Below, piece after piece: positions 28,487 to 38,883 of a stretch of DNA of 64,000 nt; position 1 is the stretch's first letter, and every line of letters starts with the position of its first letter. The notes beneath the pieces are model-generated. The model was not told the origin of the DNA and did no database searches. It saw only the letters and a list, made by a program, of their open reading frames with translations. Origin of the DNA: Bradyrhizobium sp. NAS96.2 (GTDB taxonomy: Bacteria > Pseudomonadota > Alphaproteobacteria > Rhizobiales > Xanthobacteraceae). The position numbers were made by a program, and so were the translations under genes. The stretch covers positions 62,001-126,000 of the forward strand of contig NZ_LGHK01000022.1 of assembly GCF_001908235.1 (NCBI RefSeq), in the 5' to 3' direction.

Positions 28487-30520
28487 TCACGTTTGAGCGG
28501 TGCCTGGATGCATGCGCGCGGCGTGTGAAGGATACAGGTTCACGCGGCGCTGCTCCCACAGACGCCGCAGTTCGTTCACGAGAGCTTCTCGCCTCGCCTG
28601 ATCGAGCGTCACTGCGTCAAGGAGGTCTCCGATAACGCCCTCGCCTTTGATCCGCATCAGCAGATCAAACAAGTCATGCGAGAGCGGCACACTGTTGCGA
28701 CTGGAGTGACCAGTACGGATTTCGCACACCGTCTCCTGGTGATCTGGCGAGGTATGCGCACGAACTTGATAGAGAGACGCATAAGGCGGCAACGAAATCG
28801 AGAACGCTGTCCAGTCCTCAAGCTTTGTCGCCCGCTTTTTGACTAGGAACGGCCCAACCACAAGTCCATCCAGGTCTGTTGTCAGAAAGGTTGCGATCGC
28901 GTCCGCAACCGAATCCACGATCGGCTCGGCATGATTGTTAAATGAAGTATTGAGCAAGACCGGAATGCCGGTCTTCCGCTTGAACGCATTGATGACATCC
29001 CAGTAGGCCGAATTTGTCCTCTGCGACACCGTTTGCAGCCGCGCAGTGCCGTCGACGTGAGTGATGGCGCCCAGCAAGCCGCGCTTATCGTTGCGGACGC
29101 GAACGACGAAGTTCATAAAGGGAAAATGGCGCTTGCCATCAGGAAGTTCAAAGAACTCGTCCGCATCCTCCTCGAGCACTGACGGCGCGAAGGGTCGATA
29201 GCCCTCACGCTTCTTGACCATCGCATTGATTCGGTCCTTGTTGGCGGCCGGCCGCGGATCGGCAAGAATGCTACGGTTACCAAGAGCACGTGGCCCGAAC
29301 TCTGAACGACCCTGAACCCAGCCAATCACGGCGCCGTTGGCCATCCATTCCGCCGCACTGCCCGCGACGTCATCACTGCGTTCGATGTCGAGGTGATTGG
29401 CCCATGCATTCAGTTCCTGCTCCACGGCGCTATCGCTGCCGAGGTGGGGACCCCAATAAACCGCCTCAAGGCGCTCACGGGGAGCGGGCCGCCCCAGCTC
29501 GTCGGACACCATAAGGGCAGCGCCTAATGCACAACCGGCGTCGTGCGCCGCAGGTTGCACGAAGATATCTTCGAAAAGCCCCGAATACAGTAGCTTACCG
29601 TTCACGGTGCAATTGTGTGCCACGCCTCCAGCCAGGCACAACCGCTTCATCCCAGTGAGCTCGCGATAGTGCCTTAGGATATGAAACACGATCCGCTCCA
29701 GAGCCTCCTGCAATGAAGCACTCACATCTCGATGCTGCTGCGTGAATGGCATTCCCTTTCTCCGAACCTCGATGTTGCGGAGTAACGCCGGTCCGATTCG
29801 GTCCAGATGGACGCGGTAGCCACCATTGTCTAAGAGTTCGTAGAACTGTTCGAAGAGCTTGCGATAGACTTCGGGATTACCGTAAGGGGCCAGCCCCATC
29901 ACCTTATATTCGTCGAATAGCCCGTAACCGAGATATCGAATTGCCTCGAGATAAAACAGCCCCAGAGAGTTACTCTCCGGGAAGGCTGTGAGTCGCTCAA
30001 TATGAGCGCCAGATCCCACCGCCACGAGGCCAGATAGAAAGTCACCGCCTCCGTCAATCGAGAGGATCAGGCTTTGCTCAAAGCCAGACATGGCAAACGC
30101 GCTAACGGAATGGGTCAGGTGGTGATCCACGAATGAGATGCGTGACGGATCAACCTCGGTGCCGAACTCCTGCATTAGCAGCTTTTGCAGCAAGAGTTTG
30201 GCATCCAACGGAATCGAGAGATCCGGCTGCGAAATGAACAAACGCTCAAGCATAGCGTTGCAATAGGCCTCGGTCGCATAGAATGCGATGCGATCGATGT
30301 CGCACAGCTGCACTCCGGCCGATGCCAGGCAGTGTTGTATAGCACTGCGTGGGAACTTGTTCGAATGCTTGATCCGATTGAGTCGCTCTTCCTCGACCGC
30401 TGCTATCACACGTCCGTCGCGGACCAGTACGGCGGCTCCATCGTGGAGAAATGTGCGAGGCAGTTCGAGTGGATTTTCGTGGACCTTGTCTAGACCGCCG
30501 CTCATTCCAAGACACAGCAT
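28487..30520 (-). CDS. nolO: Nod factor 3-O-carbamoyltransferase NolO
   Basis: NolO is a NodU-type carbamoyltransferase that carbamoylates the non-reducing end of the Nod factor, using carbamoyl phosphate. The 677-residue product has the N-terminal HDGAAVLVRDGRVIAAVEEE, RISFVDHHLTHSVSAFAMSG, the nucleotide region LCLAGGVAHNCTVNGKLL and the C-terminal QGRSEFGPRALGNRSILADPR and TDLDGLVVGPFLV. I start at the ATG at 30520, preceded by GGAGAGAAAA, rather than 30532. It is about 170 bp downstream of nodJ; the nolM and nolN genes described in USDA110 at this point are not seen. Confidence 0.94.
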   Translation of the reverse strand: MLCLGMSGGLDKVHENPLELPRTFLHDGAAVLVRDGRVIAAVEEERLNRIKHSNKFPRSAIQHCLASAGVQLCDIDRIAFYATEAYCNAMLERLFISQPDLSIPLDAKLLLQKLLMQEFGTEVDPSRISFVDHHLTHSVSAFAMSGFEQSLILSIDGGGDFLSGLVAVGSGAHIERLTAFPESNSLGLFYLEAIRYLGYGLFDEYKVMGLAPYGNPEVYRKLFEQFYELLDNGGYRVHLDRIGPALLRNIEVRRKGMPFTQQHRDVSASLQEALERIVFHILRHYRELTGMKRLCLAGGVAHNCTVNGKLLYSGLFEDIFVQPAAHDAGCALGAALMVSDELGRPAPRERLEAVYWGPHLGSDSAVEQELNAWANHLDIERSDDVAGSAAEWMANGAVIGWVQGRSEFGPRALGNRSILADPRPAANKDRINAMVKKREGYRPFAPSVLEEDADEFFELPDGKRHFPFMNFVVRVRNDKRGLLGAITHVDGTARLQTVSQRTNSAYWDVINAFKRKTGIPVLLNTSFNNHAEPIVDSVADAIATFLTTDLDGLVVGPFLVKKRATKLEDWTAFSISLPPYASLYQVRAHTSPDHQETVCEIRTGHSSRNSVPLSHDLFDLLMRIKGEGVIGDLLDAVTLDQARREALVNELRRLWEQRRVNLYPSHAARMHPGTAQT

Positions 30521-30692
30521 TTTTCTCTCCATTTACCCGACAGCGAGGCCGCGGTGGCCTGTCACACAATCATTTTCTTTATGCGTAAGGTGCTAAACGC
30601 GCGCCCAGCCGAAGCTCGTCGCATTTGGGTTGGCCGCAAGCCGAGTTCGCAACAGCACCATATTCGTCTCCTTCGTCCCGTCGCGCTTCGCG

Positions 30693-31481
30693 TCAACGCA
30701 TCAGGCGCCGGCGCAAAATCGCCGTGGACAGGAAGAACGGCAGGACCGCGTAGACGCAAAGTGCACTGATATGCAGGCCGGCGCTGCCCGCTGGCCGTCC
30801 GAGCATCGTAGGGCGGATCAGGTCAACCGAATGTGCCAGAGGCAGAAAGCTCGCTACGTGCTGCACTGTGCTTGGCAATTGATCCAAGGGAACCACGGCG
30901 CCGCACAAGAACACCATCGGTGTCATGACAAGCGTTTGGTAGAATACGAAATAATCGTAGCTAGGCGCGAGAGATATCACGACCATGGCCAGGCTTGCGA
31001 AAACGACGCCAGTGAGCGCGATCGCCGGCATCGAGTAGAGAATGGATGGCCACTCCGCATAGCCTAGGATGGCTGCAACGGTCCAAATTGCCGTTCCTGC
31101 CAGAACGGCCTTGCTGGCTGCCCAAACCAACTCACCTAAGACGATGTCGCCAAGTGTTAGCTGCGTGGACAGGATAGCGTCCCAAGTGCGCTGACTATCC
31201 ATGCGGGCGAAAACCGCATACAGAGTTTCGAACGTCGCGGCGGTCATCGCGCTAGTTGCGACCATGCCAGCTGCGAGAAACGCGATGTATGAAGTGCCGT
31301 CGACTCGCCCTACAATTATTCCGAGACCAAAACCGAGGCCAAACAGATTGGTCATCGGGTCGGCGAGGTTCCCGAGAACGGATGCGAGCGCGACCTTCCG
31401 CCATGCCAGGAAGTTGCGATGCCACACCGCGATCCAATTGTACGCGTTGGCAGGCATGACCGGTGAATAGCCTTCACTCAT
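30693..31481 (-). CDS. nodJ: Nod factor export permease NodJ
   Basis: NodJ is the ABC-2 type membrane subunit that, with NodI, exports lipochitooligosaccharide from the inner membrane. The 262-residue product has six hydrophobic segments and family signatures: [20 protein letters not shown] at the N-terminus, [37 protein letters not shown], and the ABC-2 motif region [20 protein letters not shown]. The length equals that known from Bradyrhizobium. It starts 5 bp after nodI on the same strand, so the two are coupled. Confidence 0.96.
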   Translation of the reverse strand: MSEGYSPVMPANAYNWIAVWHRNFLAWRKVALASVLGNLADPMTNLFGLGFGLGIIVGRVDGTSYIAFLAAGMVATSAMTAATFETLYAVFARMDSQRTWDAILSTQLTLGDIVLGELVWAASKAVLAGTAIWTVAAILGYAEWPSILYSMPAIALTGVVFASLAMVVISLAPSYDYFVFYQTLVMTPMVFLCGAVVPLDQLPSTVQHVASFLPLAHSVDLIRPTMLGRPAGSAGLHISALCVYAVLPFFLSTAILRRRLMR

Positions 31482-31485
31482 CGCT

Positions 31486-32406
31486 TCAATTCTCCAACTC
31501 CCGTCCGGTCACTCTAAGGAACACGTCCTCGAGGTTCGGAGGCCGCTGCAGAAGCCGTAGACCCGCGTACCCACGCAGTTGCGCGCGCACCTGCTCCGGA
31601 TCTCGCGCGTAACAAAAGAGGGTCTCGCCGCTCACCTCCATGTGTCGCACATAGGGTCTCACCTGCGTACACAAATCATGAGGGTTTCCGCCATAGATCT
31701 CGACCACGTCACACCCGATATGCGCGTCAATCAATTCTTGAGGCTTGCCTTCAGCGATCTTGCGGCCCTGCTCCAGCACGCACAGCCGGTCGCATAATCG
31801 CTCGGCTTCTTCCATGAAATGCGTGGTCAAGAGTATCGTCTTGCCGCGCGCCAGCAACACACGCAAGCGCTCCCATATCAGGTGCCGAGCGTGGGGGTCT
31901 AACCCGGTTGTTGGCTCGTCCATTATCAATAGATGCGGATCGTTGATCAGCGCACGGGCCAGCGTCAACCGCCGCTTCATGCCGCCGGATAGCTCCGCAA
32001 CGCGCGCCCCCGCCTTATTCTCGAGGCGGGCGAACTCAAGCAGTGAAGGCATGAGCGCTTCGATCTCGCGTACGCTCTTATTAAAGTAGCGCCCGAATAC
32101 GAGCAGGTTCTCGCGTACGGTAAAATTGAGTTCAAGGTTGTCGAACTGTGGGACCACACCGATCCTCACTCGCGCCAGGCAGGCGCGCGCGGGTACGTGC
32201 TGGCCGAGCACGGTGATCTCGCCCAGGTCCGGCGATACCATCCCGAGCAGCATACGCGCGATCGTGCTCTTGCCCGCGCCGTTCGGTCCCAGCAGACCGA
32301 AGCACTCCCCCCGCGCGACCGAGAACGACAGCTCGTTGACAACGATCTTGTCGCCAAAGGCCTTCGTTACGCCAGCAAGGTTGATCGCTAGGGTGGACAT
32401 GTTCAT
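31486..32406 (-). CDS. nodI: Nod factor export ATPase NodI
   Basis: NodI is the ATP-binding subunit of the NodIJ exporter. The 306-residue product holds [18 protein letters not shown] (Walker A), [18 protein letters not shown] (ABC signature), [17 protein letters not shown] (Walker B) and the switch histidine in [17 protein letters not shown]. The ATG at 32406 ([12 protein letters not shown]) is chosen because it gives the normal length and lies 1 bp after the nodU stop; the open frame runs on into nodU. The order nodU-nodI-nodJ on one strand with very short gaps marks the nod operon. Confidence 0.97.
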   Translation of the reverse strand: MNMSTLAINLAGVTKAFGDKIVVNELSFSVARGECFGLLGPNGAGKSTIARMLLGMVSPDLGEITVLGQHVPARACLARVRIGVVPQFDNLELNFTVRENLLVFGRYFNKSVREIEALMPSLLEFARLENKAGARVAELSGGMKRRLTLARALINDPHLLIMDEPTTGLDPHARHLIWERLRVLLARGKTILLTTHFMEEAERLCDRLCVLEQGRKIAEGKPQELIDAHIGCDVVEIYGGNPHDLCTQVRPYVRHMEVSGETLFCYARDPEQVRAQLRGYAGLRLLQRPPNLEDVFLRVTGRELEN

Positions 32407-32407
32407 T

Positions 32408-34117
32408 TTAGGCTGAAAGAAGTCGCTCAGCCGGCGACGACTCCCTTGCCGCTGTCTTGGTCCAGAGCCGCCCGTCGCACCAGATATGCTCAACACGTCC
32501 CCATTGACAGGCCGCGGCCACATCCGGGAAAAAGCCACGCCCGAGGTGGTTGGCACTTGTATTGCAAAGCAGCGGAATGCCCGTGAGCCGTTCGTACTCA
32601 ATGAGAAGCTCGGCGACCTTATGTTGGGAGGTTCTGGAAATCGTCTGCAATCGCGCAGATCCGTCCAGATGTATGACAGCGGGGATTTTGTCCCGCCACT
32701 CCACTCGCGTCTGGTGATCGAAGAGCATGTAAGGATCTGGTGTACCGGGGTCGAAAATTTCCGGCGCCCGATCTTCCAGACATATCGGCGCCACCGGTCG
32801 AAAGCGTTCGCGACGTTTGATGTCGTTGAGATGATCCTTCATTCCGGGGGCCGTCGCCGCCGCGAGAATACTTCTGCCCCCCAAGGCCCGCGGTCCGAGC
32901 TCGGCGCGACCCGCGAGGAAGATCACGGGCTTGTTGTCGGCAAGAAGTGCTGCAAGCTCGCGCATACCGCACGGCACGACCTCCCATTCAGCCGGACTCT
33001 CATTAGCTTGCAAGGCCGGCCCACTATAGACCGACCATTCCAGCGGCACGAAGCCATTCTGGGTTGCCATCGCGCAGCACGCGGCACCGATCGCCGAGCC
33101 ACTGTCGTTAGGAAAGGGCGGAACCCAGACATCATCGAACAAGCCCGTACCGCGCAGGGCACTGTTCCACTTGATATTGAGCCCGCACCCGCCTGCTATA
33201 CATAAATTGCGCGCTCCCGGAAGCGACGAGTGCCGCAGCAGCGCCATCGCGATTTCTCGGACCAGAAGACGCTCAAGGAAACAATGAAACGACGCAAGTA
33301 CATCTTCATGCCGCTTGTCGGTCAATAGCAACGCGCTCGCCTCGAAGAACTCATGCATAGCGGCAAGTGACGATTCCGCGCTATTGATATCGGCGCGGTA
33401 ACGACGGGCTGACTGCGTGTCGCCTGCAAAATGCTTTTCATAAAGCTCTTGAAACACCGCAATGATGTCCTCATCAATAGACCCAAGCGCGATGTACGCC
33501 ATCAACTTGCCTGCGACACCCAAGTCCCAGTTGCTGCGATCTGCCTTCTTATAGGGTCCGAAGTGATGACCAGCGGCGGCATAAGCATGTCCAATCATCG
33601 GAAAGAGACATTTGATGAACCGCGCGCCTTGGCGCTGTACATGATACAGGCGCGGTGTAATTGACCCGTCCCACACGAGGCAGAGCGCGGGCTGTCCGGC
33701 CTTGACAAAGGGACTAGTACAATAGGCCGAGGCCACATGGCCTGCGATGTGCGGATAGCTGCTATAAGGGAAGTCGCTCCCGTCGAGCATCAGGCCAAGA
33801 CCGTCACGTGAATTGAGAACGCCATCGGCGTGGCGCTCAACATAGGGTGCTCCTTTGAGCGTGAGCGATGCTGCGCCGCTGAGGACTTTGAACTGCGACT
33901 CGATCTCCCCGTCCCATCCGTCGATGACAAAGTGATCAACATCCTTCGGGCTAAGACCATGTTCCGCCAAGGCGGCGACAACTGCATCGAGATTGTCGAT
34001 TACCTGATAACGCGGATTATTGCCGCGCTTCTCCTGCTCGACGCAAAAGACCAGCCGCCCGTCTTCGACAAGAGCGACCGCCCCGTCATGGGTCAGCTTG
34101 ATACCGCAGATGCGCAT
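32408..34117 (-). CDS. nodU: Nod factor 6-O-carbamoyltransferase NodU
   Basis: NodU carbamoylates the 6-O position of the non-reducing sugar of the Nod factor. The 569-residue product shows [20 protein letters not shown] at the N-terminus, [20 protein letters not shown], the nucleotide region [18 protein letters not shown] and [20 protein letters not shown] near residue 410, and [16 protein letters not shown] at the end. The ATG lies 14 bp downstream of the nodS stop and the stop is 1 bp from the nodI start, so it is clearly within the nod operon. Confidence 0.96.
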   Translation of the reverse strand: MRICGIKLTHDGAVALVEDGRLVFCVEQEKRGNNPRYQVIDNLDAVVAALAEHGLSPKDVDHFVIDGWDGEIESQFKVLSGAASLTLKGAPYVERHADGVLNSRDGLGLMLDGSDFPYSSYPHIAGHVASAYCTSPFVKAGQPALCLVWDGSITPRLYHVQRQGARFIKCLFPMIGHAYAAAGHHFGPYKKADRSNWDLGVAGKLMAYIALGSIDEDIIAVFQELYEKHFAGDTQSARRYRADINSAESSLAAMHEFFEASALLLTDKRHEDVLASFHCFLERLLVREIAMALLRHSSLPGARNLCIAGGCGLNIKWNSALRGTGLFDDVWVPPFPNDSGSAIGAACCAMATQNGFVPLEWSVYSGPALQANESPAEWEVVPCGMRELAALLADNKPVIFLAGRAELGPRALGGRSILAAATAPGMKDHLNDIKRRERFRPVAPICLEDRAPEIFDPGTPDPYMLFDHQTRVEWRDKIPAVIHLDGSARLQTISRTSQHKVAELLIEYERLTGIPLLCNTSANHLGRGFFPDVAAACQWGRVEHIWCDGRLWTKTAARESSPAERLLSA

Positions 34118-34130
34118 CGTATCTCCGTAT

Positions 34131-34760
34131 CTAATGGTGCAAATTCGATGAATTCGACGTTTGACCAGGATTTATGAAGCTTGCGAGCAGGCAATCTTCG
34201 TCAGCCGACTCGCCATGACATTCCAGCCGCTCAACCTCGATCAATGATTCACTCAGCACGGCCATCACCGTCTCGGCGCCAGCCGCATGCCCCCAGCGTT
34301 GGCATATCGCATCACGCGCGGACCCAAACACCAGACACCCTTCTGGCGAAAGCATCTGCACGAGGTTACGGATGGCCGCACGTATTCTGGCTACATCATC
34401 GAAGTAATAGAGAACCTCGGCCACGACGATCAAATCGAAGCGCTCCGCGGTCGAAAATCGCTCAATGTCGGAGACTGTCCAGGTAATGTGCGAGCATCGC
34501 TGCATCCGCTGCCGCGCGCGATCAATCGCTCGCGGAGCGACGTCGACGACGGTGAGCCGTTTGCAATAGGGCGCGAGCTTCGTCGTGAAAGCGCCGGCCG
34601 CACACCCGACCTCCAGCGCATTCCGGATAGCTCCTCTTGAACGCGACATCCTGAGCAATTGTGCGTGACGCTCACGCTCGAAAGGGTTGCTATCAAGTCG
34701 CCACGGATCCTCGACGGCCAATTCCCGATCCAGCAATTGATACGTCTTGTCCAGGCTCAC
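34131..34760 (-). CDS. nodS: Nod factor N-methyltransferase NodS
   Basis: NodS methylates the free amino group of deacetylated chitooligosaccharides using S-adenosylmethionine. The 209-residue product has the SAM motif I NALEVGCAAGAFTTKLAP near residue 47, LTVVDVAPRAIDRARQRM, and FDLIVVAEVLYYF, all typical of NodS. Its length equals the Bradyrhizobium protein. It is 51 bp downstream of nodC and 13 bp upstream of nodU on the same strand. N-methylation, carbamoylation and fucosylation genes in one operon predict a heavily decorated Nod factor. Confidence 0.96.
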   Translation of the reverse strand: MSLDKTYQLLDRELAVEDPWRLDSNPFERERHAQLLRMSRSRGAIRNALEVGCAAGAFTTKLAPYCKRLTVVDVAPRAIDRARQRMQRCSHITWTVSDIERFSTAERFDLIVVAEVLYYFDDVARIRAAIRNLVQMLSPEGCLVFGSARDAICQRWGHAAGAETVMAVLSESLIEVERLECHGESADEDCLLASFINPGQTSNSSNLHH

Positions 34761-34811
34761 GAGTTATTCCTTCTCACCAGAGTGCGCGTTAACTCGTTAC
34801 AGCACGCGGTT

Positions 34812-36143
34812 TCAGACGTCTTCAACGTCGACAAGTCGCGTAACATGTCCTTTTCTGGTCGGCCCGCCGCTTCCTGCGACGCTGGTCGCGCTTGTCTCAA
34901 TGATCGGATCTAAGGAAATGACCTGCTCTTTCGCCTTGTCGGTCGGGTTTGTGGACTTGCGCGACAGCCAATCGCTGTTGCTCAATGTGCACAAGGCATA
35001 CGCTTTTACCGGAAGCAGGAGAAAGAGGTTGATAGGGGTGTGCAGCGAAAAGCCGACAAAGCGAATATCTCGGGCTCGGAATGCGGCGACGCAGCAGCGC
35101 ACCATGGTCATCGCTGCGATCGTCACACCTGTGAACCAAGGCAAAGTCACGGTGAATGCAAGTTGCGCGAGTCCTGCCAACAATGACAGAGCGAGCAACA
35201 GCGGACCGAGATTCTGTCCGACCACATCGAGCGTGAGATAGCGCCCAAGCCCCGGCAGCAGGTGGAGCGAAAGCAACGTGTCCCGGAATGTGCTTCTTGC
35301 CCAACGAAGCTGCTGCCGCAGATAAGGTCGTAGCCGATCAGGCACTACCGTTGCGGCGATTGCGTCCGGGACGTACTCGGTTCGAAAGCCGGCTTGGAGC
35401 ATCAGAATCGTGAGGTGACGATCTTCGCCGAAGTCACTTGGCTTCCCACGGAACAACTGGGTCTCGTACTGATCCAGCAGTGAGAGAAGCGCAGACCGGC
35501 GGTACATTGCACATGGGCCACAGCAACACATGACAGCGCCGAAGCGGGCCTGTGCCGCGCGCTCCTCGTTGCAAGCCAGCCAATACTCCATATCGATCAA
35601 GCTGGTTAACCAGGTGTCGTCCCGATTGCTGGCAGTCAGCTGGCCCATAGCCGCACCGATCGCCGGATCCCGCATCTTCATTGCGAGCTTTGTGACCACG
35701 TCGGCCGCAATCATCGTATCGGAGTCGACGTTCAACACGAGATCTCCGCGCGAGCGACGTATCGCGGTAATCTGCGCCTTGCGCTTTCCAACGTTCTTGC
35801 GCTCCAGAATAATATGGAACCTCGGGTCGCGCGCGTAGGCATCATATACAGGTCGGACAGCGTCGCGGTTTGAGGACCCGTCATCAACCACGTATACCTG
35901 CAGCTTTCCCGAGTAGCTCTGCCTTGCGATGGCCTCGAGGCACGCAGACAACGTCTGTGGGGTCTCATTAAAGCAAGGAACGATGATATCCACGCTCGGC
36001 AACGCGTCAGCGTCCGGCACATCGTCCGGCAACGCTGGTCCGTCGCTCTTGATTGCATAAATCGCTTGCGCGCTCTTGTAGACAGCCGAAAGCAACGCAT
36101 AACATGAGATCGCAACAGTACTAGTAGTGGCAAGCAGGTTCAT
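34812..36143 (-). CDS. nodC: N-acetylglucosaminyltransferase NodC
   Basis: NodC polymerises UDP-GlcNAc into the chitin backbone of the Nod factor. The 443-residue product is a family-2 glycosyltransferase with an N-terminal membrane segment, SVDIIVPCFNETPQTL, YVVDDGSSNRDAV, VLNVDSDTMIAADVV (DxD), FGEDRHLTILML and the RQQLRWARSTF motif (QxxRW), followed by C-terminal membrane segments. It lies 15 bp after nodB. The C-terminal tail after the last membrane segment is about 50 residues, shorter than in the USDA110 protein as I recall it, but the catalytic part is complete. Confidence 0.97.
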   Translation of the reverse strand: MNLLATTSTVAISCYALLSAVYKSAQAIYAIKSDGPALPDDVPDADALPSVDIIVPCFNETPQTLSACLEAIARQSYSGKLQVYVVDDGSSNRDAVRPVYDAYARDPRFHIILERKNVGKRKAQITAIRRSRGDLVLNVDSDTMIAADVVTKLAMKMRDPAIGAAMGQLTASNRDDTWLTSLIDMEYWLACNEERAAQARFGAVMCCCGPCAMYRRSALLSLLDQYETQLFRGKPSDFGEDRHLTILMLQAGFRTEYVPDAIAATVVPDRLRPYLRQQLRWARSTFRDTLLSLHLLPGLGRYLTLDVVGQNLGPLLLALSLLAGLAQLAFTVTLPWFTGVTIAAMTMVRCCVAAFRARDIRFVGFSLHTPINLFLLLPVKAYALCTLSNSDWLSRKSTNPTDKAKEQVISLDPIIETSATSVAGSGGPTRKGHVTRLVDVEDV

Positions 36144-36158
36144 GGAGCCCGGAGCTGT

Positions 36159-36818
36159 TTAGTGGGGTTGAGGAAGCGGGCGAATTGCAAATCCGCAGTC
36201 GCGCATTGCTGGAATCAGGCGGGACAGTGCCTTGACGGTCTGCCCGCGTGGACCCTTAGGGTCGTGACGTTGCTGGTCGCCAGGAGGACATCCGTCATGG
36301 AGAAGCACAATTGCTCCCGGCCGAACGGAGGCCATCACCGTGTCGACAATCGTATCGGCGCCGGGACGTGACCAGTCCCGCGGATCGACCGACCAGTGCA
36401 CAGCAGCGAGCCCGGCTATCTCAGATGCGTCCAACACTTCCTGGGTCCACGCCCCATACGGGGCGCGCATGTGTCGCAGGGAGGCGCCGGGGCACACACT
36501 TCTGATCGTCGCGCTTGCAGCTAGTATCTCGTGCCGCACTTCGGCAGGCTCGCATTCGGACAGATTCGGATGACTCATCGTGTGATTGGCGACTTCGTGT
36601 CCCTCTGCGATTATTCGTCGGATTAAGTCCGGCTGCTCGCCCGCATAGACGCCGATGACAAAGAACGTGGCGGGAGCGTTGTGTACGGCCAGCACATCCA
36701 GCACATCCGGAGTGCAAATGGAGTGAGGACCGTCGTCAAACGTCAAATAGACGCTGCGACTCTCGTTGGCGTCAGCGTACTCGCTGCACACTCCAAGTCC
36801 GAGGTCGAGACGTCTCAT
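36159..36818 (-). CDS. nodB: Chitooligosaccharide deacetylase NodB
   Basis: NodB removes the N-acetyl group from the non-reducing end of the chitooligosaccharide. The 219-residue product has the carbohydrate esterase-4 motifs: [19 protein letters not shown] (catalytic base and metal Asp), [14 protein letters not shown] (His-x3-His metal ligands) and [15 protein letters not shown], then LLHDG near the end. Its ATG overlaps the nodA stop by four bases (ATGA), so translation of nodA and nodB is coupled. It is followed by nodC at 15 bp. Confidence 0.97.
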   Translation of the reverse strand: MRRLDLGLGVCSEYADANESRSVYLTFDDGPHSICTPDVLDVLAVHNAPATFFVIGVYAGEQPDLIRRIIAEGHEVANHTMSHPNLSECEPAEVRHEILAASATIRSVCPGASLRHMRAPYGAWTQEVLDASEIAGLAAVHWSVDPRDWSRPGADTIVDTVMASVRPGAIVLLHDGCPPGDQQRHDPKGPRGQTVKALSRLIPAMRDCGFAIRPLPQPH

Positions 36819-37450
36819 AGCTCTGGCCCGTTCCGATCAATCATCGTACCGCTCGGCCACTCGCTCATGGGCCGGGCAACCGGCAGAACGACCACGAGCG
36901 CCTCTTCAACGAGCGTGGGTGGCACGTTGAGATACACATCCCGACGGGTCGACCGCACGCGAACTCCCGTAACAATGTTGGCCATCCCGCTCCTGCCAAT
37001 CCGTTCGATGTGCTTGCGCATCGCTGGGCGCACTGTGCCGAAGCCGAACGGAGCATTAAGTTTCTGCAGCATCGGATATCCGAAGCACATTGCTCCCTGA
37101 TAGCTGACTCCATGCCCCTCCACGTCTCGACGTACCGCGTAAAGCCCTAGTTCGGCCACCAGCAGATCAGTCTCCCCGACCTTGATGAAACGTCGCAGGA
37201 TGCCCGCATGGCCAGCTACGCCGCTTGAGTCGTAAGCGATTATCCGCAGTTCAGGTCTTGCACCCGCCCAGCTTCGACTGCCTTCAAACGGCGCTGCATT
37301 AAACTCACCGTTTGGCCCGTACGCTTTTCGGAAGAACTCGGCGAGTTCAGTATGATCGGCGAGCGTTAATTCATTTTCCCAACACAATCTCCACCGCACC
37401 TGAGAGCGCGCTAAGAGATTGCCTGTAGAGCTGGATACAGACATATTCAT
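36815..37450 (-). CDS. nodA: N-acyltransferase NodA
   Basis: NodA transfers a fatty acyl chain to the free amino group of the deacetylated chitooligosaccharide. The 211-residue product contains the conserved [20 protein letters not shown] and [40 protein letters not shown], and [12 protein letters not shown] at the C-terminus. Together these identify NodA, which has no known housekeeping paralogue of this form. The length matches the family. It is the first of the nodABC genes, 163 bp after the nodY/K candidate and about 430 bp downstream of the nod box. Confidence 0.97.
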   Translation of the reverse strand: MNMSVSSSTGNLLARSQVRWRLCWENELTLADHTELAEFFRKAYGPNGEFNAAPFEGSRSWAGARPELRIIAYDSSGVAGHAGILRRFIKVGETDLLVAELGLYAVRRDVEGHGVSYQGAMCFGYPMLQKLNAPFGFGTVRPAMRKHIERIGRSGMANIVTGVRVRSTRRDVYLNVPPTLVEEALVVVLPVARPMSEWPSGTMIDRNGPEL

Positions 37451-37613
37451 CGGTGCCTCTGACGTGCTGCCGGGCGTTCGAGAGTAGACTTGCTTTCAAG
37501 ACGATTTGACTGCCCAGAGGCGATCGTTTTGCCTCTTCGTAGCGGCATCTGACACCTACAATCGGCAACTCGCTTGGCCGCGAAAGTAGGAGCAACTCGA
37601 CACTACCTCCAGT

Positions 37614-37823
37614 CTACGGAGGTAAGCGGCCGATATGGAAAGGGTTGGAAACGCTATACGAAGGTTTATCGGACGCCTTCTTAAGCAGGCACGTGCATGT
37701 CGCCGCACGCCTACGTGATGCATCTTGCGCGGCTTGAAGAGCTTGCCGGCCAGGATGTCCGTGTGTCTGCTCGGCGTATAACTGAGGCTTCTTGCCAGAG
37801 CCCGTGCGAAGACCGCCAGCCAT
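37614..37823 (-). CDS. Small leader gene of the nod operon, NodY/NodK candidate
   Basis: Bradyrhizobium nod operons begin with a small gene of unknown function, nodY in B. japonicum and nodK in B. elkanii and Parasponia isolates, between the nod box and nodA. This 69-residue frame (MAGGLRTGSGKKPQLYAEQ) occupies that place. The ATG at 37823 follows AAGGCACATC; a further ATG at 37874 in the same frame lies immediately against the nod box, upstream of the expected transcript start. The middle section DASRRRAATCTCLLKKASDK is basic. It is shorter than the 130-odd residues I remember for NodY and NodK, so it may be truncated. Assignment rests on position. Confidence 0.5.
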   Translation of the reverse strand: MAGGLRTGSGKKPQLYAEQTHGHPGRQALQAAQDASRRRAATCTCLLKKASDKPSYSVSNPFHIGRLPP

Positions 37824-37879
37824 TTTGATGTGCCTTGTCTCGATTTCTACAAACTGATGTTTGCTATCTAACATTCCAC

Positions 37880-37928
37880 AGTTTGGTAAAATCGATTGTA
37901 TCGATTGAACTCATCCACACGATGGATC
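37880..37928 (-). promoter_or_regulatory. nod box of the nodYABCSUIJ-nolO-nodZ operon
   Basis: On the minus strand a 49-bp element matches the nod box consensus: GATCCATCGTGTGGATG in the first half, then CAATCGATTTTACCAAAC in the second half. It is the NodD binding site. The nodD1 ATG on the opposite strand is only 11 bp away, so NodD1 would also cover its own promoter region. Confidence 0.93.
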
Positions 37929-37938
37929 GACTCACAGC

Positions 37939-38883
37939 ATGCGGTTCAAGGGCCTTGATCTAAATCTCCTCGTCGCGCTCGATGCGCTGATGACCGAGCG
38001 CAATCTCACTGCAGCGGCGCGCAAGATCAATCTGAGCCAGCCCGCCATGAGCGCCGCCGTTGCCCGGCTGCGCACCTATTTTCGTGATGAACTATTTACA
38101 ATGAGAGGCCGGGAACTCGTCCCAACATCGCGGGCGGAAGGACTTGCGGCCCCGATTCGCGAGGCTCTGCTGCACATCCAGCTCTCTATTATTTCGCGCG
38201 ACACGTTCGATCCAGAACACTCGACTCGCCGCTTCAGGGTGATCCTTTCGGACTTCATGACGATCATTTTCTTTCGAAAGATTATAGACCGCATCGCGCG
38301 GGAGGCCCCCGCAGTCCGGTTTGATCTGTTGCCGTTTTCAGATGAACCCGACGAACTCCTACGGCGCGGTGAAATCGATTTTCTGGTCGCCCCGGAGCTG
38401 TTCATGTCGGGTGCGCACCCCAAGGCGACATTATTTGAGGAGACACTTGCCTGCGTAGGCTGCCGCACAAACAAGCAGCTATCACGCCAGCTTACAATTG
38501 AAGGGTACATGTCGATGGGACATGTTGCCGCCAAGTTCGGGCGAACGCTAAGGCCCAATATCGAAGAATGGTTTTTGCTGGAGCACGGCCTCAAGCGACG
38601 AATCGAGATCGTCGTGCAGGGTTTTAGCATGATCCCTCCAGTCGTGTTGGACACCGTCCGGATCGGGACGATGCCTTTAAGACTGGCTAAGCATTTCGAG
38701 AAACTGATGCCCCTACGGATCGTCGAACCGCCGCTCCCACTTCCTGCTTTTACCGAGGCTATCCAATGGCCGGCCTTTCATAATACTGATCCAGCGAGCA
38801 TTTGGATGCGACGACTGTTGTTGGAGGAGGCGTCCAACATGGCTCTCCCAGCTAAGATGTCCTCAAGTCGCAGACGCTGCTAA
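37939..38883 (+). CDS. nodD1: LysR-family nod regulator NodD1
   Basis: NodD1 activates nod genes in response to plant flavonoids. The 314-residue product has the NodD N-terminus [20 protein letters not shown], the helix-turn-helix [20 protein letters not shown] near residues 28-47, and a C-terminal ligand domain ending in [20 protein letters not shown] typical of NodD. The length equals B. japonicum NodD1. It is divergent from the nod operon behind a shared nod box, as in Bradyrhizobium. It is followed by a damaged second copy, nodD2, on the same strand. Confidence 0.96.
   Translation: MRFKGLDLNLLVALDALMTERNLTAAARKINLSQPAMSAAVARLRTYFRDELFTMRGRELVPTSRAEGLAAPIREALLHIQLSIISRDTFDPEHSTRRFRVILSDFMTIIFFRKIIDRIAREAPAVRFDLLPFSDEPDELLRRGEIDFLVAPELFMSGAHPKATLFEETLACVGCRTNKQLSRQLTIEGYMSMGHVAAKFGRTLRPNIEEWFLLEHGLKRRIEIVVQGFSMIPPVVLDTVRIGTMPLRLAKHFEKLMPLRIVEPPLPLPAFTEAIQWPAFHNTDPASIWMRRLLLEEASNMALPAKMSSSRRRC

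Noticed and set aside
37824..37874. Longer start for the nodY/K candidate at 37874
   Set aside because: The ATG lies directly against the nod box, upstream of the expected transcript start.
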